DNA from: Streptomyces sp. cf386
Lineage (GTDB): Bacteria; Actinomycetota; Actinomycetes; Streptomycetales; Streptomycetaceae
Reading direction: 5' to 3'
DNA: 64,000 bases
Assembly (NCBI RefSeq): GCF_900103585.1
Contig: NZ_FNHV01000028.1
Coordinates: 36,909-100,908, forward strand
Part shown: piece after piece, positions 25,789-33,507 of the stretch
Layout: every line of letters begins with the position of its first letter
Numbering within the stretch: the first letter of the stretch is position 1
Position numbers and translations under genes: made by a program
The notes under the pieces: model-generated
Database searches by the model: none
The model's input: the letters and a program-made list of their open reading frames with translations, nothing else
Told to the model about the DNA's origin: nothing

Positions 25789-26547
25789 ATGCGCCCCGAG
25801 CCCTCCGAGCACTTGACCCTGGTACGCGACCACACGATCTACGCCTGTGTGATGGGCTCGCGTGCCTTCGGTCTGGCGACGGACGGCAGCGACACCGACC
25901 GCCGGGGCGTGTTCCTCGCCCCCACTGCGCTCTACTGGCGCTTCGACAAGCCGCCGACGCACGTCGAGGGCCCCCAGGAGGAGCAGTTCAGCTGGGAACT
26001 GGAGCGCTTCTGCGAGCTGGCCCTGCGCGCCAACCCGAACATCCTGGAGTGCCTGCACTCCCCGCGCGTCGAGTACGTCGACGACACGGGCCGCGAACTC
26101 CTCGCCCTGCGCGAGGCGTTCCTGTCCCGCCAGGCCCATGAGACGTTCACCCGCTACGCGCTGGGCCAGCGCAAGAAGCTGGAGGCGGACATCCGCTCCC
26201 ACGGCGCCCCGCGCTGGAAGCACGCGATGCACCTCCTGCGCCTGCTGACGAGCGCCCGCGACCTGATGCGCACCGGCAGCCTGACGATCGACGTGGGCGA
26301 CGAGCGCGAACCCCTGCTGGCGGTCAAGCGCGGCGAGGTCCCCTGGCCGGAGGTCGAGTCCCGGATGACCCGCCTGGCGAGGGAGGCGGAGGAGTGCCTG
26401 CACCACAGCCCGCTCCCGGCCGAGCCGGACCGCCGCCGCGTGGAGGACTTCCTGATCCGCGTCCGCCGCGCCTCAGCCCTCCAGCCGGCTCCGTACGACG
26501 AAGGCGTGCAGGGCGTCGTGGACGCTCGGGGCGTCGGGCAGCGCTGA
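25789..26547 (+). CDS. RlaP-family nucleotidyltransferase (copy 1)
   Basis: A 252-aa protein of the polymerase-beta-like nucleotidyltransferase superfamily, RlaP type. The active-site loop is GSRAFGLATDGSDTDRRGV (Gly23, Ser24, Asp35, Asp37), which would bind Mg-NTP. A helical C-terminal half follows (HAMHLLRLLTSARDLMRTG). RlaP proteins are known from RNA-repair neighbourhoods, but the reaction of this one is unknown. Its last 75 bp are antisense to the second RlaP gene. Likely leaderless. It faces the nrtR operon, suggesting a common pathway. Confidence 0.82.
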   Translation: MRPEPSEHLTLVRDHTIYACVMGSRAFGLATDGSDTDRRGVFLAPTALYWRFDKPPTHVEGPQEEQFSWELERFCELALRANPNILECLHSPRVEYVDDTGRELLALREAFLSRQAHETFTRYALGQRKKLEADIRSHGAPRWKHAMHLLRLLTSARDLMRTGSLTIDVGDEREPLLAVKRGEVPWPEVESRMTRLAREAEECLHHSPLPAEPDRRRVEDFLIRVRRASALQPAPYDEGVQGVVDARGVGQR

Positions 26548-27222
26548 GGCCGCCTGCGCGTCGTCGAGCACAGCGTGCAGCCGCTCGATGTCGGCCGCCA
26601 CGCGCGCGTGCTCGACATCGGCGGCCCCGTGCTCCTGTTCCGCCTTCGCGGCGATCAGCTCCGGCAGGTAGGCCGGGGCGTCGACCTGCTCCAGCAGTGT
26701 GGGCAGATGGGCCTGCACCTCACCGCTGCGCATCAGATGAACGCCGGTGAGCAGCACCCGGAACGTGTACAGCAGCGGCTTGAGCTCCCCGGTCTTCTCG
26801 AACAGCCGCGACTGCGTGTGGGCGAATCCCCGGTAGTGATGGGCGTGGTGGCTCGTGAGCACGCCGGGCGCGAGTTCGGCCAGCTCCCGGTGCGCGTCGG
26901 TCGTGTGCACGACGAGCGGCGAGAGCAACTGCTCCAGCACATAGCCGTTGCGGCGCAGCATCAGCCGTACGAACTTGCGCAGGTCGTGTGTGACCAGGTC
27001 CATCTCGACGCCGTCCCGCACCCACATCCGCGACCGCGTCTCCTCCGGCTCCCGCAGCCCGACGAGGTCGGCGGCCGGCAGCAGGTGCACGCCCCGCAGG
27101 TCCACGTCGGAGTCGCGCGACGGGAAGCCGTACAGATGCGCGCCGGAGACGGTCGCGAACAGCACCGGGTCGGGCTGTTCGGCGACGACGGGTGCGAGGT
27201 CGAGGTCCAGGGCGTCGATCAT
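26473..27222 (-). CDS. RlaP-family nucleotidyltransferase (copy 2)
   Basis: A 249-aa paralogue of the convergent gene. The loop is SGAHLYGFPSRDSDVDLRGVH (Ser26, Gly27, Asp39, Asp41). It continues with VGLREPEETRS and a DLVTHDLRKFVRLMLRRNG segment that is better conserved with typical RlaP proteins than in copy 1. Only 3 bp separate its ATG from the stop of the ADP-ribosylglycohydrolase, so it belongs to the nrtR operon. Two paralogues with swapped GS/SG order may have different partners or form a heterodimer (inference). Confidence 0.85.
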   Translation of the reverse strand: MIDALDLDLAPVVAEQPDPVLFATVSGAHLYGFPSRDSDVDLRGVHLLPAADLVGLREPEETRSRMWVRDGVEMDLVTHDLRKFVRLMLRRNGYVLEQLLSPLVVHTTDAHRELAELAPGVLTSHHAHHYRGFAHTQSRLFEKTGELKPLLYTFRVLLTGVHLMRSGEVQAHLPTLLEQVDAPAYLPELIAAKAEQEHGAADVEHARVAADIERLHAVLDDAQAASALPDAPSVHDALHAFVVRSRLEG

Positions 27223-27225
27223 CCG

Positions 27226-28248
27226 TCAAGCGTCCCAGAGCGCCCCGAGGGTCAGCAGGTCCCCCCGGTACTCGATGCGGTCCGCCCACTCCGTGGGCCA
27301 GGCGTCGGCCCCGAGCCAGGCGCCCGCGAACGCGCCCGTCAGGCACGCGATCGAGTCCGAGTCGCCGGAGGTGCAGGCCGCCCGGCGCAAGGCGGTCAGC
27401 GGCTCGTCGACGAACCACAGGAAGCACAACAGGCCGGTGGCCAGGGCCTCTTCGGCGATCCAGCCCGCACCGGTGGCCAGGCACGGATCGGTCTCGGGCG
27501 AGGCGGTGCGCACGGCGTCGTGGAGCCGGTCCAGGATCGCCTGGCACTCGTCCCAGCCGCGCGCGATGAAGTGCTCGGCCGTGGGGTCCTGGCTGCGGGT
27601 CCACAGGTCGCCGAGCCAGCGCTCGTGGTAGCGGGTGCGGTTCTCGTAGGCGTACGACCGCAGCAGGCCGATCAGTCCGGTCGGTTCGGTGCCCTGCGCG
27701 AGCAGTCGTACGGCGTGCGCGGTCAGGTCGGACGCGGCGAGTGCCGTCGGATGCCCGTGGGTGAGCGCGGACTGCAACTGGGCGGCGCCCGCGCGCTGTT
27801 CCTCGCTCAGACCGGGGACGAGCCCGAGGGGCGCCACGCGCATGTTGGCGCCGCAGCCCTTGGAGCCGATCTGGCTGGCGTCCTGCCAGGGCAGGTCGGT
27901 GCGCTCCAGCAGGTCACAGGCCCTGAGGCAGGTGTTGCCCGGCGCCCGGTTGTTCTCCGGAGACCGGTTCCACGCCACGAACTCCGCACGCACCGGCTCC
28001 ACCATGGTCCTGGGACCCAGCAGCCCCAGATCCATCGCCGTCCGCAGCCCCTTCCCCAACGCCAGCGTCATCTGCGTGTCGTCGGTGACGATCGCAGGCG
28101 TCGGCAGCTCCATCTCGCGCCACGGCCCGCACTTGGCGAGGATCGACGGCACGTCGTTGAACTCGGTCGGGAAGCCGAGCGCGTCCCCGAGGGCGAGGCC
28201 GAGCAGGGAGCCGGTGGCGGCGCGCTTGCGCACGGTGGTCGTGGTCAT
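27226..28248 (-). CDS. ADP-ribosylglycohydrolase (ARH/DraG family)
   Basis: A 340-aa all-helical hydrolase that removes ADP-ribose from a protein, nucleic acid or small molecule. Family hallmarks: GSLLGLALGDALG at the start, the metal ligands TDDTQM (Thr55-Asp57) and the C-terminal SGDSDSIA (Asp296, Asp298), which together bind two Mg ions. The ATG overlaps the stop of nrtR (ATGA). DraG-like genes regulated by NrtR are known in other bacteria. Target here unknown. Confidence 0.92.
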   Translation of the reverse strand: MTTTTVRKRAATGSLLGLALGDALGFPTEFNDVPSILAKCGPWREMELPTPAIVTDDTQMTLALGKGLRTAMDLGLLGPRTMVEPVRAEFVAWNRSPENNRAPGNTCLRACDLLERTDLPWQDASQIGSKGCGANMRVAPLGLVPGLSEEQRAGAAQLQSALTHGHPTALAASDLTAHAVRLLAQGTEPTGLIGLLRSYAYENRTRYHERWLGDLWTRSQDPTAEHFIARGWDECQAILDRLHDAVRTASPETDPCLATGAGWIAEEALATGLLCFLWFVDEPLTALRRAACTSGDSDSIACLTGAFAGAWLGADAWPTEWADRIEYRGDLLTLGALWDA

Positions 28249-28982
28249 GCGGGGCGTCCTTCGGGGGTGGGCCGGAGCAGGGGCGGGTGAAGGGTGGTCG
28301 CGGTGCCCGCGCGGTACAGCGCGGCCGGTTTGCCTCGGCCGCCGGTGAGCCGGGCGGCGCCGGGGACGGGTGCGACGAAGCCCGGCGTGGCGAGCACCTT
28401 GCGGCGGAAGTTGGGCCGGTCGAGGGCGGTGCCCCACACCACCTCGTAGACGTGCTGCAGCTCGCCGAGCGTGAACTCGGGCGGGCAGAAGGCGGTGGCG
28501 AGGCTCGAGTACTCGAGCTTGGCGCCGACGCGTTCATGGGCGTCGGCCAGGATCCGGTCGTGGTCGAAGGCGAGCGGCCCCGCCTTGTCGTACGGCACCC
28601 AGCACGCCTGCGCCGCGTCGCTGCCGCCGTGCGGTTCGGGCGGGTGGGGCAGCAGCGCGGTGAAGGCGACCGTGACGACCCGCATGCGGGGGTCGCGGCC
28701 GGGCTCGCTGTAGGTGCGCAGCTGCTCCAGATGCAGCTCGGAGACGTCCGACAGCCCGGTCTCCTCGGCGAGTTCACGCCGGGCCGCCGTCTCCGCCGAC
28801 TCGTCGGGCTGTACGAAGCCGCCGGGCAGCGCCCAGTGACCCTGGTACGGCTCCTGCCCGCGTTCGACGAGCAGGACGTGCAGGACGCCGTCGCGGATGG
28901 TGAGGACGGCGAGGTCGGAGGTGACGGCGAAGGGCTCGTGGGCGTACTTGTCGTAGCCCTCGGGAACGGTGGGTCCCGGCAT
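28245..28982 (-). CDS. nrtR: NrtR-type Nudix transcriptional regulator
   Basis: A 245-aa protein with an N-terminal Nudix domain (FAVTSDLAVLTI, then HWALPGGFV) and a C-terminal winged-helix part (about 150-235) with FTLGELQHVYEVVWG and FRRKVLATPG. This is the architecture of NrtR, which represses NAD-related genes and releases DNA on binding ADP-ribose. The Nudix box (residues 55-77) is complete: Gly, Glu, Arg-Glu-Leu, Glu-Glu and Gly are all at canonical places, so hydrolytic activity may persist. The ATG at 28982 follows AAGGGGTGA; the start at 29021 would lie within the operator. First gene of nrtR - arh - rlaP. Confidence 0.9.
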   Translation of the reverse strand: MPGPTVPEGYDKYAHEPFAVTSDLAVLTIRDGVLHVLLVERGQEPYQGHWALPGGFVQPDESAETAARRELAEETGLSDVSELHLEQLRTYSEPGRDPRMRVVTVAFTALLPHPPEPHGGSDAAQACWVPYDKAGPLAFDHDRILADAHERVGAKLEYSSLATAFCPPEFTLGELQHVYEVVWGTALDRPNFRRKVLATPGFVAPVPGAARLTGGRGKPAALYRAGTATTLHPPLLRPTPEGRPA

Positions 28983-29007
28983 GTCGCTCACCCCTTCTGC
29001 GGCCAGC

Positions 29008-29013
29008 TTTATA
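29008..29013 (-). promoter_or_regulatory. Candidate -10 of the nrtR operon
   Basis: TATAAA on the minus strand lies about 25 nt upstream of the nrtR ATG and within the operator array. The -35 region is weak (TGATGA). Confidence 0.4.
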
Positions 29014-29042
29014 GTCAGCACGACTATTAGTCATCATGACTA
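29011..29042. promoter_or_regulatory. Duplicated palindromic operator, TAGTC-N5-GACTA twice
   Basis: Two inverted repeats with the same half-site sit in tandem: TAGTC (29012-29016)/GACTA (29022-29026) and TAGTC (29028-29032)/GACTA (29038-29042). The second is a perfect 15-bp palindrome (TAGTCATCATGACTA). The copies are offset by 16 bp and overlap the predicted -10 and spacer of nrtR. Best explained as the autoregulatory site of the NrtR-like repressor. Confidence 0.75.
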
Positions 29043-29120
29043 TAAGGAGGGTGGACGGGTTGCACAACCCAACGGAAGGCAAACCCTCGTCACGCCATTC
29101 CCCCGCCACCCGGCCCCGCG

Positions 29121-29666
29121 TCACCCCGGCAAGGAGTCGCGCCGCCCCAGGAACCCCAGCAACCGCGCACCAGGACCGGCCCCCACCGGCACCGCGACCG
29201 GCGCGCCGAACCGCACACCCCGATCGGCCTCCGCGACCACGCACCGGGCGACGGGCAGCAGCTCGGCCGCGAGCACGTCGGGCAGGGGCCACGGCCGCCC
29301 GCAGGCCTGCGCGACGTCCCACCCGTGCACGGCGATCTCCACCGCCCCCAGGGCGGCCATCACCCGCACGTCCAGCGACCGTTCGCCCACGAGTGCCGAC
29401 TCCGGCGGCCCGGCCGCCCAGGCGCCGAGGACAGCACACGCGCGCGTACGGAAGCCGCAGGCGCGGTCGGCGCGCGGGAACAGTCCGATCCGCCCGCCGG
29501 TCAGGCCCTCGTACAAAGCGTCCAACGAGTCGTCGAGGTGTCCGAGCAACTCCCCCAGATCCCACTCGGCGCAGGGCGTCCCGCGCCCCGGGCTCGCCGC
29601 CTCCACACCGACGACGCTGCCCAGCGCGTACGTGAGCGAACGCTCCAGGAGCTCACCGGAGTTCAT
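29121..29666 (-). CDS. DinB/mycothiol-dependent maleylpyruvate isomerase-like protein
   Basis: A 181-aa four-helix protein of the TIGR03086/MDMPI-N group. It has TPCAEWDLGELLGHLDDS near residue 30 and EIAVHGWDVAQACG near residue 115; the two histidines can be metal ligands. Such proteins use mycothiol or act as thiol transferases in actinobacteria, but most are uncharacterised. Its ATG overlaps the stop of the 54-aa gene (ATGA). It is downstream of that small gene and 78 bp from the nrtR operator. Confidence 0.8.
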   Translation of the reverse strand: MNSGELLERSLTYALGSVVGVEAASPGRGTPCAEWDLGELLGHLDDSLDALYEGLTGGRIGLFPRADRACGFRTRACAVLGAWAAGPPESALVGERSLDVRVMAALGAVEIAVHGWDVAQACGRPWPLPDVLAAELLPVARCVVAEADRGVRFGAPVAVPVGAGPGARLLGFLGRRDSLPG

Positions 29667-29827
29667 CGCCCCTCACCCCGACCGCGCCGCCCCGCCGCAA
29701 AGGCCCTCAGCGGCCCCTCAGGCACCTCCCACGGCCCTTCGGGCCCCGAGGGCAGCGGAGTCCGCGCGCGGCCCTCCAGCGCCGCCAGAAACGCGCTCGT
29801 GGCGTTCCGGTCCTCGATCGTCCCCAT
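29663..29827 (-). CDS. 54-aa small protein coupled to the DinB-like gene
   Basis: A 54-aa ORF starting MGTIEDRNATSAFLAALEG and ending in a Gly/Arg-rich tail. It is supported by a good ribosome-binding site (GGAGGGAGCGGCC before the ATG) and by an ATGA overlap with the next gene, the same coupling used by neighbouring real operons. No family recognised; residues 5-40 could form a helix followed by a Pro-rich turn. The in-frame start at 29914 lies in the upstream terminator region and is not preferred. Confidence 0.65.
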   Translation of the reverse strand: MGTIEDRNATSAFLAALEGRARTPLPSGPEGPWEVPEGPLRAFAAGRRGRGEGR

Positions 29828-29878
29828 GGCCGCTCCCTCCGTCACCGATACAGACCGGCCGAGGGACGAAAACAAATC

Positions 29879-29909
29879 GGCCGGTCCCGGACTCAACCCG
29901 GAACCGGCC
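29879..29909 (-). terminator. Rho-independent terminator after rluB
   Basis: A 12-bp imperfect GC stem with a 6-nt loop, followed on the minus strand by a T-rich stretch (ATTTGTTTT). It is about 50 bp past the rluB stop codon. Confidence 0.7.
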
Positions 29910-29916
29910 TGCACAC

Positions 29917-29949
29917 ACGCGTGGACCTACAGCACGCGTGGACCTACAG
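29917..29949. repeat. 16-bp direct repeat downstream of rluB
   Basis: ACGCGTGGACCTACAG occurs at 29917-29932 and 29934-29949; a third degenerate copy (TGTGGGCCTACAG) at 29951 runs into the rluB stop codon. It looks like a small local duplication in the 3' untranslated region. Confidence 0.8.
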
Positions 29950-29957
29950 GTGTGGGC

Positions 29958-31085
29958 CTACAGATCGACTTCCTGCATCAGCATCCCGACCTCGGTGTTC
30001 GACAGCCGCCGCAGCCAGCCCGACTTCTGGTCGCCGAGCGTGATCGGCCCGAAGGAGGTGCGCACCAGCTTCTCCACAGGGAAGCCGGCCTCCGCCAGCA
30101 TGCGCCGCACGATGTGCTTGCGGCCCTCGTGCAGGGTGACCTCGACCAGGTAGTTCTTGCCGGTCTGCTCGACCACCCGGAAGTGGTCCGCGCGCGCGTA
30201 GCCGTCCTCCAGCTGGATGCCGTCCTTGAGCTTCTTGCCCAGGTCGCGCGGGATCGGGCCGACGATGGCCGCGAGGTACGTCTTTTTGACGCCGTACTTG
30301 GGGTGGGTGAGGCGGTGGGCCAGCTCGCCGTGGTTGGTGAGCAGGATGACGCCCTCGGTCTCGGTGTCGAGCCGCCCGACGTGGAAGAGCCGCGTCTCAC
30401 GGTTGGTGACGTAGTCGCCGAGGCACTGGCGGCCCTCGGGGTCCTCCATCGTCGAGACGACACCGGCGGGCTTGTTGAGCGAGAAGAACTGGTACGACTG
30501 CGTGGCGACCGTCAGGCCGTCGACCTTGACCTCGTCCTTCTCCGGGTCGACCCGCTTGCCTTGCTCCAGCACGATCTCGCCGTTGACCTCGACCCGTGCC
30601 TGCTCGATGAGCTCCTCGCAGGAACGCCGGGAGCCGTATCCGGCCCGCGCGAGCACCTTCTGCAGCCGCTCGCCCTCCTGCTCGGCGCCCGGGAAGGTCT
30701 TGGGCAGCTTGACGTCCTTCTTGCCGGCGTAGCGCTCGCGGTTGCGCTCCTCGGCCCGCGCGTCGTACTCGCGGGAACTCGCCGGAGCCGTACGGCCCCG
30801 ACCGGTGCCGCGCTGCTGGCCCTGCTTGGGCCCGCCCTTGGCGCCGCCGCGCGCCGAGGCGCCGCGGCCGGACTTCGGGCCGTCCTGGGTGGCGCCGGGG
30901 CCTACGTCGTAGCGCCGCTCCTCCGGGCGCGGCTTCTTCGGCCGGCCCCCCTGCTTGTCGTCGCGGTTGTTACCGGCGCCACGGTAATTACCGCGGCCAC
31001 CGCTGCTCCCGCCGCGGCCGCCGCTGTTGCCACCACGGCTCCCGCCGTTGTTTCCGCTGCTGTTCCTGCCGCTGCTGCTTCGCAT
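29958..31085 (-). CDS. rluB: rRNA pseudouridine synthase, RluB family
   Basis: A 375-aa pseudouridine synthase expected to modify 23S rRNA. Residues 1-130 are low-complexity and basic, rich in Gly, Arg, Ser and Asn, probably an RNA-binding tail. The S4 domain follows (RLQKVLARAGYGSRRSCEEL). The catalytic domain has GRLDTETEGVILLTNHG with the nucleophilic Asp, and ends with EGRKHIVRRMLAEAG. The ATG at 31085 overlaps the scpB stop (ATGA). The scpA-scpB-rluB order is a common bacterial arrangement. Confidence 0.94.
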   Translation of the reverse strand: MRSSSGRNSSGNNGGSRGGNSGGRGGSSGGRGNYRGAGNNRDDKQGGRPKKPRPEERRYDVGPGATQDGPKSGRGASARGGAKGGPKQGQQRGTGRGRTAPASSREYDARAEERNRERYAGKKDVKLPKTFPGAEQEGERLQKVLARAGYGSRRSCEELIEQARVEVNGEIVLEQGKRVDPEKDEVKVDGLTVATQSYQFFSLNKPAGVVSTMEDPEGRQCLGDYVTNRETRLFHVGRLDTETEGVILLTNHGELAHRLTHPKYGVKKTYLAAIVGPIPRDLGKKLKDGIQLEDGYARADHFRVVEQTGKNYLVEVTLHEGRKHIVRRMLAEAGFPVEKLVRTSFGPITLGDQKSGWLRRLSNTEVGMLMQEVDL

Positions 31086-31738
31086 CAAAGTTCCGTCTTG
31101 TCGTCTGCGTCCTCGGAATCCGGAGCGTCCGGATCGAACGACGGGACTCCTTCCAGCGTCTCGGCCTCGATCGCCTCCGCCTCCGGGAGGAAGGGCGCGA
31201 GTTCCGGGAGCTCGTCCAGACCGCGCAGGCCCATCCGCTCCAGGAAGTAGTTCGTCGTCCTGTACAGGATCGCACCTGTTTCGGGTTCCGTGCCCGCCTC
31301 CTCGACCAGCCCGCGCTGGAGGAGGGTGCGCATGACACCGTCGCAGTTCACTCCGCGTACGGCCGAGACACGGCTGCGGCTGACCGGCTGGCGGTACGCG
31401 ACGACGGCGAGTGTCTCCAGAGCGGCCTGGGTGAGCCGGGCCGTCTGCCCGTCCAGGACGAGCCGCTCGACCGCCGCCGCGTACTCGGGGCGGGTGTAGA
31501 AGCGCCAGCCGCCGGCGACGAACCGCAGCTCGAAGCCACGCCCCTGCACGGCGTAGTCGTCGGCCAGCTCCCGCAGGGCACCGGCGATCTGCCGCCGCGG
31601 CCTCTCCAGGAGCTTCGCGAGGCGCTCCTCGGTCGCGGGCTCGTCCACGACCATGAGCATCGCCTCCAGGGCGGGCTTGAGGTCGAGGTCGGCGACGGTA
31701 CGCAGCCCGACCGGAAGTTCGGTGGTCTCCTCACTCAC
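31085..31738 (-). CDS. scpB: Segregation and condensation protein B
   Basis: A 217-aa ScpB, the kite subunit of the Smc-ScpAB condensin. Two winged-helix domains are visible: LKPALEAMLMVVDEPATEERLAKLL (about 20-90) and AALETLAVVAYRQPVSRSRVSAVRGVN (about 105-180). An acidic Asp/Glu tail follows. GTG start overlapping the scpA stop (GTGA). Confidence 0.95.
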   Translation of the reverse strand: MSEETTELPVGLRTVADLDLKPALEAMLMVVDEPATEERLAKLLERPRRQIAGALRELADDYAVQGRGFELRFVAGGWRFYTRPEYAAAVERLVLDGQTARLTQAALETLAVVAYRQPVSRSRVSAVRGVNCDGVMRTLLQRGLVEEAGTEPETGAILYRTTNYFLERMGLRGLDELPELAPFLPEAEAIEAETLEGVPSFDPDAPDSEDADDKTEL

Positions 31739-32862
31739 GCCTTCTTCTCCTCCTTCGGCTGCTCCGGCGGCCGGTCGAACTCGTCGGTGACCGTCGGCGT
31801 CTCGTCTCCGTCCCCTCCGGTCCAGCGCACCATCAGCTCCCCGAGGGCGGTCTCCTGGTCGAGGGCCACGGCCTTCTCCCGGTACAGCTCCAGCAGCGCG
31901 AGGAAGCGGGCTACGACGGTGAGGGTGTCGTCGGTGTCCGCGACGAGGGACCGGAAGCTGGCCTCGCCGACCTCCCGGAGCCGCGCGACGACGATCCCGG
32001 CCTGCTCCTGCACGCTCACCAGCGGCGCGTGGATGTGATCGACGTAGACCTGCGGCTTGGGCTTGGGCTGCATCGCCTTGACCGCGAGCTTGGCGAATCC
32101 TTCCGCCCCGATGCTGATGACGACCTCGGGCAACAGCTCGGCGTGCTGCGGCTCCAGTCCGACGGTCCGCGGATAGCGCCGCGCCTCGTCGTCGAGCCGC
32201 CGGCTGAAGATGTCGGCGATCTGCTTGTACGCCCGATACTGCAGCAGCCGCGCGAACAGCAGGTCCCGTGCCTCCAGCAGCGCGAGATCGGCCTCGTCCT
32301 CCACCTCGGCGGAGGGCAGCAGCCGGGCCGCCTTGAGGTCGAGCAGGGTGGCCGCGACCACGAGGAACTCGGTCGTCTCGTCGAGGTCCCAGTCCGCCCC
32401 CATCGCCCTGATGTGGGCCATGAACTCGTCGGTCACCTTGGACAACGCGACTTCGGTGACGTCGAGCTTGTGCTTGGAGATCAGCTGGAGGAGCAGATCG
32501 AAGGGACCCTCGAAGTTGGACAGCCGAACCTTGAAGACGCCGTCTTCACCGGCCTCGGTTTCGTCCTGCCGGGCAGGCGGCTCAGGAGCGGGCTCGGCGG
32601 CGGGACCCTCAGGTACCGGCTCTGTCTGCGGCTCCGGTTCGAGGTCGGGTTCCGGAGCAGCGGCCTGCGGCTCGGGGTCCGGCTCCGGGACAAGGACCTG
32701 AGGTTCCGGCTCCGGTACTGCGACCTCGGGAACCTCGGGCTCCGGTTCCGTGACAACCGGAGCCGACACGGGCACCGGCGATGCTCCCGGCCCTCGCCCC
32801 AGCACACGCCGCCGACCGCCGGAGGCACCGGCGCCGGAAACGGGAGGGTTGTTCGAGGTCAT
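31735..32862 (-). CDS. scpA: Segregation and condensation protein A with long acidic N-terminus
   Basis: A 375-aa ScpA, the kleisin that bridges Smc and ScpB. The kleisin N-terminal motif is VRLSNFEGPFDLLLQLISKHKLDVTEVAL (Smc-neck binding; about residues 105-135, written here in part), followed by the DLDETTEFLVVAATLLDLKAARLLP helix and a C-terminal winged helix. The first 100 residues are an unusual Pro/Glu tract (PEPEPEVPEV, PEPDPEPQ) not needed for the family fold. It lies 18 bp after the RHH gene and overlaps scpB. Confidence 0.94.
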   Translation of the reverse strand: MTSNNPPVSGAGASGGRRRVLGRGPGASPVPVSAPVVTEPEPEVPEVAVPEPEPQVLVPEPDPEPQAAAPEPDLEPEPQTEPVPEGPAAEPAPEPPARQDETEAGEDGVFKVRLSNFEGPFDLLLQLISKHKLDVTEVALSKVTDEFMAHIRAMGADWDLDETTEFLVVAATLLDLKAARLLPSAEVEDEADLALLEARDLLFARLLQYRAYKQIADIFSRRLDDEARRYPRTVGLEPQHAELLPEVVISIGAEGFAKLAVKAMQPKPKPQVYVDHIHAPLVSVQEQAGIVVARLREVGEASFRSLVADTDDTLTVVARFLALLELYREKAVALDQETALGELMVRWTGGDGDETPTVTDEFDRPPEQPKEEKKA

Positions 32863-32880
32863 GGCCCCCGCAGGCTACCG

Positions 32881-33507
32881 CTACCGCCCGCGAAGCCGTC
32901 GTACGAGGATGCTCGCGTCTCCCCGGCTCTCCAGATCCGCGAGGACCACGGCCACCGCCTCGCGGACGATCCGCCCACGGTCGACGGCCAGCCCGTGCTC
33001 ACCGCGGAGCACCAGACGCGCGTGCTCCAGATCCATGAGCTCCTCGGCGGAGACGTACACGGTGATCTTCTCGTCGTGCCGTTCGCGACCACTGGGCCGG
33101 CGCGAGGCCTGCCGTCCGCGCTTGCGCGGCGCGGCGGAGGCGGCGGCAGAAGCAGCGGCACCGGACCCGGCAGAACCGCCGACGGTACCCGCGGAGGCCC
33201 CGGCAGAACCTTCCTGCGCCCCCTGACGGCGAGCGGAGCGCTCGGCCGCCGCGGCCCGGCTGCGTGACTCGCCGGCGTCCACGGACTCCGCGTCGGCGGC
33301 CACATGCTCCGCGCCGTCACCGTCACCGCCCTGCGCGGGCACCGACTGCGGCGCGTCCTCCGCCGCGACGGCATCGGACTCCCCCGCGGGAGCCGGCACC
33401 CGGGCCTCGCCGTTGACCGGGCGCCGGGGAGTGGACGGCTGGAGCGCCGTACCCCCTGTCGTGCGGAACAGTTCGTCGGCCCCCGGCAGACTCACTCGGC
33501 GTGACAC
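32881..33507 (-). CDS. RHH-like DNA-binding protein downstream of ParA
   Basis: A 208-aa protein. Residues 1-135 are low-complexity (Ala, Gly, Ser, Arg, Glu). The conserved part is the last 65 residues: a beta strand (EKITVYVS) then two helices (AEELMDLEHARLVLR and GRIVREAVAVVLADL), which looks like a ribbon-helix-helix fold. The gene overlaps the end of parA by 16 bp, as partner genes of ParA often do. It may be a ParA partner or centromere/nucleoid-binding protein; this is inference. Confidence 0.7.
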   Translation of the reverse strand: MSRRVSLPGADELFRTTGGTALQPSTPRRPVNGEARVPAPAGESDAVAAEDAPQSVPAQGGDGDGAEHVAADAESVDAGESRSRAAAAERSARRQGAQEGSAGASAGTVGGSAGSGAAASAAASAAPRKRGRQASRRPSGRERHDEKITVYVSAEELMDLEHARLVLRGEHGLAVDRGRIVREAVAVVLADLESRGDASILVRRLRGR

